A stretch of DNA of 52,589 nt from a virus. Below are positions 21,500 through 30,123 of this stretch, piece after piece. The stretch spans positions 1-52,589 of the IMG/VR virus record IMGVR_UViG_3300031251_000969. The stretch is one strand, 5' to 3'. A program made the position numbers and the translations under genes. Every line of letters starts with the position of its first letter. Within the stretch, counting starts at the first letter, position 1. The notes below the pieces were generated by a model, which was given only the letters and a program-made list of their open reading frames with translations, made no database searches and was not told the origin of the DNA.

Positions 21500-21779
21500 T
21501 CCTCCCGGATGGGCACCATCGCCGGCCGGCGCTGGACACCGACCGGGCGGGTGGTCACCATGCCCCACACCCGGTCGTGTTAGACGGTGACCGCTGACCA
21601 TGCGACCGGTCCCGCTGCGGACCCGGAGGGCGAGCGCCCCACCCCCGAAAAAATCGGACCCCCCGGGGGGTTGGTCGAAATGACCGGCTGGTCGCGGTTT
21701 TTTTTACAGCGTCTGACCTGCGCGAACTCGGAGGGTGACCGATCGGTGACCATCCGACCATCCGGGGAGGTGACCCATC
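21500..21779. other. Candidate cos / packaging initiation region
   Basis: This non-coding stretch between HNH and TerS holds the perfect palindrome ACCCCCCGGGGGGT (21658-21671), a T8 run (21698-21705), and five copies of GGTGACC or its complement (21553, 21586, 21734, 21745, 21769), with a sixth just upstream at 21451. Clustered short repeats flanking a GC palindrome beside terminase genes are what terminase-binding and nicking sites look like. No gene with good codon use is seen; the open frame across 21587-21889 has poor composition. Confidence 0.45.
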
Positions 21780-22121
21780 GTGAGCGATCACCGCGGACCG
21801 GCCGGGGAGCGTCTTCACGCGAGTTTGAGCGTGGATGGCGACCCGGCGTGGCTGGATTTGATGATCGCCGAGGCGTGCCGGATGGCTGATCGGCTGGAGA
21901 AGTTTGATCGGCTGTTGCGCGGCGACATTCACACGTGGCTGTACCTGGATCTGGACACGATCGATTCGGGCCGTGTGGCGATTGTGCTGAACAACGCGGT
22001 CGGTGAGGCTCGCCAATTGGCCGGCGTCTTCGCGCGGTTGATCGGGGAGATCCGTAAGGCTCGCGCCGAGGTGGACGCGGCCAATCCGGTGACGGTCGGC
22101 GATGAGTTCGACGCTGTGTGA
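21780..22121 (+). CDS. Terminase small subunit candidate
   Basis: This 113-residue protein begins at GTG 21780 behind GGGGAGGTGA. It is helical (DLMIAEACRMADRLEKFDRL; ARQLAGVFARLIGEIRKARA), with size and position typical of small terminase or terminase-associated proteins that recognise cos. It overlaps TerL by 20 bases. The assignment is mostly positional; no helix-turn-helix is obvious. Confidence 0.55.
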   Translation: MSDHRGPAGERLHASLSVDGDPAWLDLMIAEACRMADRLEKFDRLLRGDIHTWLYLDLDTIDSGRVAIVLNNAVGEARQLAGVFARLIGEIRKARAEVDAANPVTVGDEFDAV

Positions 22122-23691
22122 GGACTTCCCGACGCTAACTGGGCGTCAGGATCCGCATCACCTGTCGGTGTTCGAGGGCAATACCCGCCAGGGTGAGCGG
22201 TGTGTGGAGTTCGCCCGGCTGGCTGGCGCGACGTCGATGCCGTGGCAGCGCAGCGCGCAGTTGTCGATCTGTTCGACGACCGAGTTCGGCCAGTGGACGC
22301 ATCCGACATTCTGCTTGCTGTGTACGCGCCAGAACGGCAAGTCGGAGATCTTGATTCTCCGTTGCCTGTTCGGGCTGTACAAGCTGGGCGAGACGATCTT
22401 GTACACGGCGCAGCGGTGGAAGACGGCGCGCGATGCGTGGCGTCGCCTGATGACGCTAATCAAGGCTAACGGGGCGTTGAACCGGCGCGTGACTCGGGCG
22501 ACGTGTTCGCAGGGCGAGGGCGTCATCGAGCTTGACGGTGGCGCGGCGACAATCAGTTTCGGTGTCCGGTCGGTGGATCAGGGTCGCGGTCTGACCGAGG
22601 TCGACCTGATCGTCTACGACGAGGCCTACAACCTCACTGATGGCGAGATCGCGGCCATGGGCTTCACGCAGATGGCTGCCAAGAATCCGCAGCGGATCTA
22701 CGCGAGCTCAGCGGTCAATGCCGAGCAGCATCCGAATGGGCACGTGCTCGCGGGTATTCGCCGCGCTGGCCTGTCGCATGCGCCGCGGCTCGGGTTCATG
22801 GAGTGGTGGGCGCCGGACGGGTCCTGTTTGTGCGAGGCGTGCCGGGACGTGGCGCCCATGGATCGTCTGGACGAGGCAACGCATCGGTACGCCAATCCGT
22901 CCTACGGCGTGATTCAGACGGCGGACAAGATCGCCGACCTGATGGTGAACATGCAGACGGTCGCCGGCCGCAAGTCATTCGACGTCGAGGCGTTGGGCCG
23001 TGGCGATTGGCCGGTCGATCAAGAGTTCCGCGAGGCCGTCTTTGCGACGGAGGTGTGGGCGGATATGGCAGACACCAGCGCGACGCTGACGGGCCCGATC
23101 GCGGTCGCTGTAGACCGCACGCCCGATCGTGATCTTTGGGCGATCTCGGCGGCGCAGCGGACCGACGAGGGCCGTGTGCATGTGGAGATCGGCTACTTCC
23201 GGCAGGCGCAGCCCGAGGCGGTCGTCGACTATCTGCTGGATCTGGTCGAGGCCTGGGATCCGTGCGCTATCGCGATCGATGCGAAGTCGACGGCGAATGT
23301 GCTCAAGCCGCTGCTGATCGAGGCCGGTATCGAACCGGAGATGACGAACTCGGTGAACCTGTCGGCGGCCTGCGGCGGATTTCTGGATGCCGCGCTCGGT
23401 GGCCGTCTGGCTCATTCGGGCCAGCAGGTGCTCGCCGATGCCGCGGTGAACGTTGACAAGAAGTTCGTCGGCACCAGCGACACGCAGTTCACGTGGTGTG
23501 CAGCCACGGGGGCAGTGATCGCGCCACTGGTGGCCGTCACGCTCGCGCATTGGGCGCTGCTGACGTTCGGCGTGGTCGAGAAGAAGGCTCCCGCGCCGTC
23601 GATGGGCGAGGGAATGGCTGCCAATAAGGAGATTTCGACCGATTGGGCGCCGAAATCGACCGAAATCGATGCTCTGACAATGGCTTTCTGA
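22102..23691 (+). CDS. terL: Terminase large subunit
   Basis: This 529-residue protein has an ATPase domain with a Walker-A-like TRQNGKSE near residue 78 and Walker B VDLIVYDEA near residue 170. An RNase-H-like nuclease domain follows, with AVAVDRTPDRD and AIAIDAKST strands supplying acids. TerL is the ATP-driven motor that threads DNA into the prohead and makes the cos cuts. The length is normal for an actinophage terminase. It is followed by the portal gene after a short gap. Confidence 0.92.
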   Translation: MSSTLCEDFPTLTGRQDPHHLSVFEGNTRQGERCVEFARLAGATSMPWQRSAQLSICSTTEFGQWTHPTFCLLCTRQNGKSEILILRCLFGLYKLGETILYTAQRWKTARDAWRRLMTLIKANGALNRRVTRATCSQGEGVIELDGGAATISFGVRSVDQGRGLTEVDLIVYDEAYNLTDGEIAAMGFTQMAAKNPQRIYASSAVNAEQHPNGHVLAGIRRAGLSHAPRLGFMEWWAPDGSCLCEACRDVAPMDRLDEATHRYANPSYGVIQTADKIADLMVNMQTVAGRKSFDVEALGRGDWPVDQEFREAVFATEVWADMADTSATLTGPIAVAVDRTPDRDLWAISAAQRTDEGRVHVEIGYFRQAQPEAVVDYLLDLVEAWDPCAIAIDAKSTANVLKPLLIEAGIEPEMTNSVNLSAACGGFLDAALGGRLAHSGQQVLADAAVNVDKKFVGTSDTQFTWCAATGAVIAPLVAVTLAHWALLTFGVVEKKAPAPSMGEGMAANKEISTDWAPKSTEIDALTMAF

Positions 23692-23707
23692 CATAGGAGG
23701 TGACCTG

Positions 23708-25168
23708 ATGACCGCTCCCGTGAGTACTTCGGGCCGCAATCCTGTTGTTCGGCCGACTGCAGAGCTGGGCTATGTGAACGGCTCCGGCACCGATTGGGCC
23801 GCCTGGGACTGGACCGAGAAGGTTCCGGATCTGCAGTGGCCGCGTTCGGTCGAGGTTTTCACGCGCATGGGGCGCGAAGATGGCCGAATCGCGAGCGTTA
23901 TGAACGCGATTTGCCTGCCAATCCGGCAGACGCCGTGGCGAATCGACAAGGCTGGGGCGTCTGACGAGGTGACGCAGTTCGTGGCGCAGAATCTTGGGCT
24001 GCCGATCCGTGGAGATGACAATCCGACGCCGAATCCACGTACCCGCAACCGATTCGACTGGGGACATCACCTGCGTGAGGCGTTGTCGATGCTCACGTAC
24101 GGACACGCGTTCTTCGAGCAGGTCTATGAACCCGGCGATGACGGCCGCATGCGGCTCAAGAAGCTGGCCCCCCGGCCGCAGGCGTCGATCATGCGAATTC
24201 TGGTCGCGCTCGATGGTGGACTGGTCGAGATTCAGCAGTACAGCCCGGTATCGATGGGCTACCTCGGCTCGGTGGTGCAGCAGGTCCACAATCCCGAGGA
24301 CGTCACCTCGACGATCCCGGTCGAGAAGCTGGTGGCGTACGTCCGTGAGCAGTCACCGGGGATCTGGACGGGCAACAGCCTGCTGCGGCCGGCCTACAAG
24401 CACTGGGTGCTGAAGGATGAACTGCTGCGGATCCAGGCGGCGACGGCCCGGCGCAACGGCATGGGTGTGCCTGTGGTGATCGCGCCGCCGACGGCGACCG
24501 AAGACGAGGACATCAAGAAGTTTCAACGGATCGCGTCGGCCTATCAGGGCGGCAATCACGCTGGGGTGGGTCTGCCATACCAGGCGGACATGAAACTGCT
24601 TGGTGTGCAGGGCAACATGCCAGACCTACAGAAGGCTATCGAGTACCACGACAAGCAGATCGCGCTCGCTGGCCTGGCGCATTTTCTGAATCTGGACAAG
24701 GGCGGCAGCTATGCGCTCGCCAGTGTGCAGGCCGACACGTTCACGCAAGCCGTGCAGGCGATCGCCGAAACGATCCGCGACACCGCGCAGGCGCATGTGA
24801 TCGACGATCTAGTGGATCTGAACTTCGGCGAGGACGTTCCGTCACCGCAGCTGACGCTCGACGAGATCGGTTCACGGCAGGATGCCACCGCCGCGGCGCT
24901 GCAGATGCTCGTCACCGCGGGGATTCTCGCTCCCGATCCGGCTCTTGAGGCCTATGAGCGCCAGCAGCTCGGATTGCCGGCGGCTGATCCGGTCGAGGAC
25001 GACGAGGACGCCGACGAGAACAACGAGGCACCGGCCGAAACCGATCCGCCGGCGACCGCAGCGCCGCCGGTGCCGGAAATCGCCGTGCCGGAGAACAAGT
25101 ACCGGTCACGCCGGGTGCGTGCGCGCCGGGTGACGGTCGAGCCGAATGGAGCGCTGACGCTGTGGTGA
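23708..25168 (+). CDS. Portal protein
   Basis: This 486-residue protein has features of the Mu gp29/DUF935-type portal: GREDGRIASVMNAICLPIRQ, then ALSMLTYGHAFFEQVYEP, then the central VAYVREQSPGIWTGNSLLRP and HWVLKDELLRIQAATARRNG. The dodecameric portal is the DNA gate at one capsid vertex and docks TerL. AGGAGGTGACCTG before ATG 23708 is a very strong ribosome binding site. The C terminus is acidic and ends in a basic patch (RSRRVRARRVTVE). Confidence 0.88.
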   Translation: MTAPVSTSGRNPVVRPTAELGYVNGSGTDWAAWDWTEKVPDLQWPRSVEVFTRMGREDGRIASVMNAICLPIRQTPWRIDKAGASDEVTQFVAQNLGLPIRGDDNPTPNPRTRNRFDWGHHLREALSMLTYGHAFFEQVYEPGDDGRMRLKKLAPRPQASIMRILVALDGGLVEIQQYSPVSMGYLGSVVQQVHNPEDVTSTIPVEKLVAYVREQSPGIWTGNSLLRPAYKHWVLKDELLRIQAATARRNGMGVPVVIAPPTATEDEDIKKFQRIASAYQGGNHAGVGLPYQADMKLLGVQGNMPDLQKAIEYHDKQIALAGLAHFLNLDKGGSYALASVQADTFTQAVQAIAETIRDTAQAHVIDDLVDLNFGEDVPSPQLTLDEIGSRQDATAAALQMLVTAGILAPDPALEAYERQQLGLPAADPVEDDEDADENNEAPAETDPPATAAPPVPEIAVPENKYRSRRVRARRVTVEPNGALTLW

Positions 25169-26376
25169 ATCTTCCGAAGGCCAAGGGGCCCTGGTACGAG
25201 TTCCGCAACGAGTCCGGCACGAACGGTCCAGCCGAGCTGCTGATTTATGACGTGATCGAAGAAGGCTGGGGCGTCTCGCCGTCGTCTTTCGCCCGGGCGC
25301 TGGCGTCGCTGGACGCCGACGAGCTGACGGTGCGGCTCAATTCGCCCGGCGGCTCGGTGTACGACGGCATTGCGATCTTGAACAGTCTGCGTGGGGCGCG
25401 ACAGAAGGTCACGACCGTCGTGGATGGCCTTGCAGCCTCGATTGCGTCAGTGATTGCGATGGCTGGCGACGAGATCGTGATGATGCCGAACTCGGAGATG
25501 ATGATTCACAACGCCTGGACGTTCGTGTCCGGCACCGCCGACGATTTGGCCCGTGCCGCAGACGCTTTGGGAAAGACTACGGCGAACATCGCCTCCATCT
25601 ACGCCGACAAAACGGGTCTCCCGGTCCAGTTCTGGACCGAGCAAATGGCCGCGGAGACCTGGTATTCGGCGCAGGAGGCCGTCGACGTCGGCCTTGCCAG
25701 CCGCGTCGGCGCGCCCGAATCAACGTCGAATGTGGCCGCGATGGCCCGAAATTCGTTCGATTTGACCTATTTCAACTTCGCCGGACGCATGAAAGCGCCT
25801 GCGCCGGTGACCGAATCCCCTTCTGCCGCAGCCGAGGCGAAGGTTCCACAAGAAAAGGAGGCCATCGTGGCCACTCTCAAGGAGAGTCTCGCGGATCGCT
25901 TCGGCATCAACGCCGACGCGGACGACGAGGCGTTCATCAAGGCGGCCGAGGATGCCTTGGCCGCAAAGAATGCCGACGGTGACGGCGAGTCGGCCGTTCC
26001 GGCCGATCCGACTATCGAACAGGCGCAGAAGGTGGCCGCTCAGAACGGCATGGTGCTAGTCGAGTCCGATGCTTTTGAGGCCGTGAAGGCCAACGCGCAG
26101 TTGGGCGTTCAGGCACGCAATCAGCAGATCGCCGATGCCAACAACGCGAAGGTCGATGAGGCCATTCACGGCGGGAAGATCACGCCGGCACGCCGAGAGC
26201 ACTGGCTGAACCAGCTCAAGGCCGACCCGGAGGGCATCTCGAAGGTGATCGACGAGTTGCCGCAGGTATTCAACGTCAACACCGAAGCCGGCCATGCGAT
26301 CGCTGGCAACGGCGGGGAAAACCCCGGCGCCAAGCCCGTCGAAGACGACGACAAGTTCAAGAACTGGAGCCTGTGA
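25165..26376 (+). CDS. ClpP-like capsid maturation protease fused to scaffold
   Basis: Residues 20-190 are a ClpP/S14-type serine protease: LNSPGGSVYDG, nucleophile Ser92 in VDGLAASIASVIAMAG, and His115 in MMIHNAW. It cleaves scaffold and capsid precursors during prohead maturation. Residues about 235-403 are an acidic helical scaffold-like domain. The start is GTG 25165 over the portal stop (GTG 25162 is an alternative). An internal strong ribosome binding site starts the scaffold part alone. Confidence 0.85.
   Translation: MNLPKAKGPWYEFRNESGTNGPAELLIYDVIEEGWGVSPSSFARALASLDADELTVRLNSPGGSVYDGIAILNSLRGARQKVTTVVDGLAASIASVIAMAGDEIVMMPNSEMMIHNAWTFVSGTADDLARAADALGKTTANIASIYADKTGLPVQFWTEQMAAETWYSAQEAVDVGLASRVGAPESTSNVAAMARNSFDLTYFNFAGRMKAPAPVTESPSAAAEAKVPQEKEAIVATLKESLADRFGINADADDEAFIKAAEDALAAKNADGDGESAVPADPTIEQAQKVAAQNGMVLVESDAFEAVKANAQLGVQARNQQIADANNAKVDEAIHGGKITPARREHWLNQLKADPEGISKVIDELPQVFNVNTEAGHAIAGNGGENPGAKPVEDDDKFKNWSL
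25867..26376 (+). CDS. Nested in-frame scaffold protein
   Basis: AAAAGGAGG sits six bases before an in-frame GTG at 25867, inside the protease gene and exactly at the boundary between protease and scaffold parts. Translation would give a separate 169-residue scaffold (first residues ATLKESLADRFGINADADDE). This parallels lambda C/Nu3, where the scaffold is a nested product needed in excess over the protease. The signal is unusually strong; expression is inferred. Confidence 0.65.
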   Translation: MATLKESLADRFGINADADDEAFIKAAEDALAAKNADGDGESAVPADPTIEQAQKVAAQNGMVLVESDAFEAVKANAQLGVQARNQQIADANNAKVDEAIHGGKITPARREHWLNQLKADPEGISKVIDELPQVFNVNTEAGHAIAGNGGENPGAKPVEDDDKFKNWSL

Positions 26377-26822
26377 TGAGCGGAATTCCTCAGATCACCA
26401 AGACGGGGCCGGCGAGCTACACCCCGGCATCCGGCGAAACCATCCATGGCGGCGTGCTGGTTGAGGCGCGCTCGGGTGGCCGGATCGGCGTGGCTGCGGC
26501 TGCGTCGGTACACGTGCTGGGCGTCGCGCTGTTCGACGCCATTGCGCCCGAGCAGGTCAACACCAGCACCACGACCGATTCGCTCGGTCGTCCGGTGCTC
26601 ACCGCAGTGGCGATTCCCACCACGGTGGCCGTCGCTTACGGCGGCGTTGAGGTGAAGCTGACCTACAGTGCGGCAGCCAATTTTGGCGATCTGCTGGTTG
26701 CCACCGCAAATGGCCAGGTTGCCCCCGCGGCGGCGACACCAGATGTCCGAACCATCGTCGGACGCTGCACCGAACCCGCTGGCGTTGCCGCCGCAGGTGT
26801 CGGCCGAGCCCGTATCAACTGA
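26376..26822 (+). CDS. Capsid decoration protein
   Basis: This 148-residue, Gly/Ala/Thr/Val-rich beta protein (GVLVEARSGGRIGVAAAASV) lies between protease/scaffold and major capsid, the usual place of a lambda gpD-like decoration protein that stabilises expanded capsids. It meets the protease gene at TGATG. The call is by composition and position. Confidence 0.65.
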   Translation: MSGIPQITKTGPASYTPASGETIHGGVLVEARSGGRIGVAAAASVHVLGVALFDAIAPEQVNTSTTTDSLGRPVLTAVAIPTTVAVAYGGVEVKLTYSAAANFGDLLVATANGQVAPAAATPDVRTIVGRCTEPAGVAAAGVGRARIN

Positions 26823-26835
26823 AAGTGAGTCTGTC

Positions 26836-27771
26836 ATGACTTCTCCCACCCCGATTGTGAGTGCGAACGATGGCGGGCGGCTCACCGTCTCCGATATCGT
26901 CGCCAACCCGCTGTTCGTGCCGACCAAGCTGCAGCAGCTGCTCGCGAATCAGTTCATCTCCGAGACGCTGTTCCGCGATGCCGGTTCGAACCCGAATGGT
27001 GTTGCCATCTACCGCGAGGGCGACCCGATGTTCCTCGACGATGACATCGCCACGGTGTCGGAGTTCGGCGAGATCCCGGTCAGCTCCGGTCGTCGCGGCG
27101 TGCCGCACACTGCCTTCGCCACCAAGAACGCTCTCGGCATACGCATCTCGAAGGAGATGATCGACGAGAACAACATCGGCGAGGTGAACCGGCAGATCGT
27201 CGCGCTGGCGAACACGTTTATCCGGTTCAATGACCGTGCAGCCAAGGCGATTTTGACCTCGAACGTCATCCCGACGATCCCGGTCACTACCGCATGGGAC
27301 GTGTCCGGCGGCAAGCCGCGCACCGACATCGTGAACGCCTACCAGACCGTCACCGTGGCCAAGCCGTCGTGGGCGACCACCGACGAGACGTACGGCTTCG
27401 TGCCGGACACCCTCGTCGCGCATCCAGGCCTGCTGGCCACGCTGATGGACAACGACGACATTCTGCGCGTCTACAACGGCAACATCGCCAACGAGAGCAT
27501 GGCGTACACCGGCAAGTTCCCGGGCCAGCTGTACGGCATGGACATCATCCAGTCGCGGACGTTCCCGATCGATCAGGTGCTGCTCCTGCAGCGTGGTGTG
27601 GTCGGCTTCTACAGCGACACGCGCTCGCTGCAGTTCACCGGCCTGTACCCGGAGGGTAACGGCCCCAGTGGTGGTCCGACCGAGTCGTGGCGTTCGGATG
27701 CCTCACAGAAGCGGTTGCTCGCGGCCGACCAGCCGCAGGCAGCCGTGTGGCTGACGGGCGTCGTCTCGTGA
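26836..27771 (+). CDS. Major capsid protein (HK97 fold)
   Basis: This 311-residue protein matches the phage major head family: a helical N-terminal arm (LTVSDIVANPLFVPTKLQQL), E-loop region (VAIYREGDPMFLDDDIATVS), a spine-helix region (KEMIDENNIGEVNRQIVALA), and the P-domain end (LYGMDIIQSRTFPIDQVLLL). It forms the icosahedral shell. ATG 26836 lies 13 bases after the decoration stop, with AAAGTGAG upstream. No separate delta domain is obvious, since scaffold is supplied by the upstream gene. Confidence 0.88.
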   Translation: MTSPTPIVSANDGGRLTVSDIVANPLFVPTKLQQLLANQFISETLFRDAGSNPNGVAIYREGDPMFLDDDIATVSEFGEIPVSSGRRGVPHTAFATKNALGIRISKEMIDENNIGEVNRQIVALANTFIRFNDRAAKAILTSNVIPTIPVTTAWDVSGGKPRTDIVNAYQTVTVAKPSWATTDETYGFVPDTLVAHPGLLATLMDNDDILRVYNGNIANESMAYTGKFPGQLYGMDIIQSRTFPIDQVLLLQRGVVGFYSDTRSLQFTGLYPEGNGPSGGPTESWRSDASQKRLLAADQPQAAVWLTGVVS

Positions 27772-28166
27772 GTTGGCGACTCGCCGCGCACTCCTACCGG
27801 CATGCGGCCAAACGGGATGCCCGCGGCTATCCGGTGAAGATCGTCAAGTACACCCGCGGCGACATCGTCGAAGGCTTGTCTGACGAAGACGTGCAGCGCC
27901 TGCTCAAGGCTGGCGCGATCGTCGATACGGACGCCACGGATGATGCATCCGCCGACGGGCCTGGTGCGGGAGATCCCGCGCCATCGCCCGGTGACGGGCA
28001 GCCTGCGCCGACGGGTGATCCCGCGCCGGCCACCGGTGAGCCCGAGCGCCCGGCGCAGACGGCGACCAAGGAGGCGTGGGAACAGTACGCGATCGCGAAG
28101 GGCGTGCCGGAAGAGCAGGCGAAGGCTGCTACTCGGCAGGATCTGATTGCGGCACTCTCGTCATGA
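27768..28166 (+). CDS. Hypothetical head-region protein with Pro/Ala/Gly linker
   Basis: This 132-residue protein has an N-terminal basic/beta module (YPVKIVKYTRGDIVEGLSDE), a long low-complexity linker (GDPAPSPGDGQPAPTGDPAP), and a C-terminal helical module (EEQAKAATRQDLIAALSS) like the short HeH/LEM-type helices seen in phage head proteins. It may be a minor head or Rho-N-like nucleic-acid contact protein. It overlaps MCP and the next connector by ATGA/GTGA. Confidence 0.55.
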   Translation: MSWRLAAHSYRHAAKRDARGYPVKIVKYTRGDIVEGLSDEDVQRLLKAGAIVDTDATDDASADGPGAGDPAPSPGDGQPAPTGDPAPATGEPERPAQTATKEAWEQYAIAKGVPEEQAKAATRQDLIAALSS

Positions 28167-28654
28167 CCGGACCCGGACAGGGGACGCCCGATCCTGGGTA
28201 TCCACAGACGCCCAATCCGCTGCCTGCGCCGTTTCTGACGGCTGATCAGTTCGCGGCATTGTGGCGCCCCCTGTCTACGTCCGAGACGCAGGTTGCGACT
28301 CTGCTGCTGCAGGCGGCTGCAGTGTGGATCGTCGAGCGTAAGCCGACTATCTCGCAGGATGACCCGATGGCCAAGGTGGTCTGCCTAGACGTGGTGCGCG
28401 AGGCATTGACGGTCGGCAAATACGCTGGCATGAAACAGTTCTCGCGCACAGTCGGGCAGCGGATGGAGTCCGGCACGATCGCCGATGTGACGGGCCTGCT
28501 CGACTTCACGGCTCATCACCGCGAGCTACTCGGCATCGGTGGTGCACCGGCACCCGCGATTGGGCTCGATGCACCGTGCCGGGCGTTCGCCGATCCGGCG
28601 CTCCCGTCGAACATGGACGGTAGCCGTATCGGTCCGGCGGGCTGGTACTGGTGA
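28163..28654 (+). CDS. Head-tail connector (adaptor) protein
   Basis: This 163-residue helical protein (FLTADQFAALWRPLSTSETQ; VATLLLQAAAVWIVERKP; DVVREALTVGKYAGMKQFSR) has the pattern of gp6/gp15-type adaptors that ring the portal. It is the first of four overlapping connector and tail-completion genes in the standard siphovirus order. Confidence 0.7.
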   Translation: MTGPGQGTPDPGYPQTPNPLPAPFLTADQFAALWRPLSTSETQVATLLLQAAAVWIVERKPTISQDDPMAKVVCLDVVREALTVGKYAGMKQFSRTVGQRMESGTIADVTGLLDFTAHHRELLGIGGAPAPAIGLDAPCRAFADPALPSNMDGSRIGPAGWYW

Positions 28655-29124
28655 CCTCTACGGGGCCGACGCCGTGGCCGGCGAACGCTCAGCCGAATCC
28701 GCCGGGCGCGCTCATCTATGGCATCGGCATCAAGCAGCTAGTTGTCGACGACGACGGCAACCCGGTGCTGGGCGACCGCGGTCAGACGTCGCATCAGTGG
28801 GTGTGGATCGCCAAACCTGGCTGTTGGGGCGAAGTTTGGCGCACATACGAGCGCGTGTCGAACACCGATGTCTCGACCGCGAAGGTGCGGGCCTGGTTCC
28901 CATACGACGTCGACACGGTGCGGATGGACGAGTACTCGCGTTTCGCGATCCCGGCCACGGTCGACGACTCTGGCGCGATTGTTTTGGCCCCCAACCGGGC
29001 TGGCGAGATGGTGCCCGTCGGCGCCACCGTCTATGAGGTGGAGGGCCCGCCGCACGTTGTCGTCGATGACGACTGGGGCGACCTGACACATATCGAGTGC
29101 CAGGGCACTTACTCGAGTGGGTGA
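28651..29124 (+). CDS. Head-tail stopper candidate
   Basis: This 157-residue beta-rich protein (QWVWIAKPGCWGEVWRTYER; TVYEVEGPPHVVVDDDWGDL) is placed second after the major capsid gene, where the head-closure/stopper protein normally lies. GTG 28651 overlaps the previous stop. Function is inferred from position and size. Confidence 0.6.
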   Translation: MTSTGPTPWPANAQPNPPGALIYGIGIKQLVVDDDGNPVLGDRGQTSHQWVWIAKPGCWGEVWRTYERVSNTDVSTAKVRAWFPYDVDTVRMDEYSRFAIPATVDDSGAIVLAPNRAGEMVPVGATVYEVEGPPHVVVDDDWGDLTHIECQGTYSSG

Positions 29125-29129
29125 GGTGA

Positions 29130-29594
29130 ATGGCCGGATACAAGACCTACAAGTCGCTCGCTGAGCTGATGGGTGCCGTCGAGGCCGAAGCTGGAGGACT
29201 GATCGCGAACTCGGTTGTCATGCGTGAACGCATGGAGGCCGCAGCCAAGCGCGGTGTCGAGCTCGCACAGAGCTATGCCCCAGTCGGTGATCGGACGCAC
29301 ACACTCAAGGATGGCCACGTCGACGAGCCCGGTGCTTACCGCGATTCCATCACCGGCACAGCGGTATTCGAAGACGGGTTCTGGCGCGGACGCGTGCGAG
29401 CCTCCGACTACAAGGCCTGGTGGGTCGAATTCGGCGCCGCGCACATGCCGAAGTACGCGACGATGCGCAAGGCCCGCGAGGACCTCGGCGCCGAGCTGGG
29501 TGGCGTCTACGACGATGCGGCTGACGTCGCATCGAACTGGAAGGGCTGGCGGCCGCAGGAAACGCAGCCTGGCGCCGGAAGCTGGCGCGACTGA
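29130..29594 (+). CDS. HK97 gp10-like tail-joining protein
   Basis: This 154-residue protein shows the gp10 pattern: a helical start (AKRGVELAQSYAPVGDRTHT), then a beta section ending in KAWWVEFGAAHMPKYATMRK. Proteins of this family help join or complete the tail. GAGGTGA precedes ATG 29130, and the stop shares a base with the next start. Confidence 0.75.
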   Translation: MAGYKTYKSLAELMGAVEAEAGGLIANSVVMRERMEAAAKRGVELAQSYAPVGDRTHTLKDGHVDEPGAYRDSITGTAVFEDGFWRGRVRASDYKAWWVEFGAAHMPKYATMRKAREDLGAELGGVYDDAADVASNWKGWRPQETQPGAGSWRD

Positions 29595-30043
29595 TGCCGA
29601 TCAATCAGGATCTGCCGCTGGGCCCGGTGCCGATGCCCGGCGGCGACAACATCGCCTTCGCCAAGGTTGATGTCGCGATCGTCGCGTGGCTCATCGCGCT
29701 GGGCTTCCAGTCGGTCGGCTCCGACGGCCCGGATAAGGCGCGATCCTGGCCGCACATCATGGTGACCAAGCTGCCAACCGGCACTTCGTCACTCTACGAA
29801 GACTCCTCGATTGTTGATGTCGAGGTATTTCACCCTGATTACAACGCGGCAGCCGACGCGTCCGGGGTGGTTCATTTCTGGCTCACCGATCCCGTGAAGG
29901 GGTTGCGCGACAACGAAGTGAACGGTCAGAAGGTCGATGACGTCCGCGGCCCGACTCCGGGCTACCAGGACTACGAGGACCCGCAGTTGAAGCGGTTCAT
30001 GTCGTCCTACCGGGTCGATTCGCGACCCATCAATCCTCTCTGA
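29594..30043 (+). CDS. Tail terminator / completion protein
   Basis: This 149-residue protein (AKVDVAIVAWLIALGFQSVG; SSIVDVEVFHPDYNAAADAS) has the size, alpha/beta composition and position (just before the major tail gene) of the tail terminator that caps the tail tube. Its role is inferred from gene order. Confidence 0.65.
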   Translation: MPINQDLPLGPVPMPGGDNIAFAKVDVAIVAWLIALGFQSVGSDGPDKARSWPHIMVTKLPTGTSSLYEDSSIVDVEVFHPDYNAAADASGVVHFWLTDPVKGLRDNEVNGQKVDDVRGPTPGYQDYEDPQLKRFMSSYRVDSRPINPL

Positions 30044-30061
30044 CCACCCTTTTCAGCCACT

Positions 30062-30088
30062 GAAACCCCGTGCATTGCACGGGGTTTC
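30062..30088 (+). terminator. Terminator-like hairpin before the major tail gene
   Basis: GAAACCCCGTGC and GCACGGGGTTTC make a 12-bp perfect stem with a 3-base loop, followed after CGTCA/GTCA by a T5 run (30093-30097). It would reduce transcription entering the major tail gene or protect an mRNA end created there. Confidence 0.65.
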
Positions 30089-30123
30089 GTCATTTTTCCA
30101 CCCCGTTTACAAGGAGAATTCCT

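Noticed and set aside
21658-21710. C6G6 palindrome plus T8 as an intrinsic terminator
   Set aside because: The palindrome has no loop and the T-run lies about 27 bases away after an unrelated short stem, which does not match terminator geometry.
21587-21889. Open frame across the candidate cos region
   Set aside because: Poor codon use, no ribosome binding site, and it runs antiphase into the well-supported TerS start.
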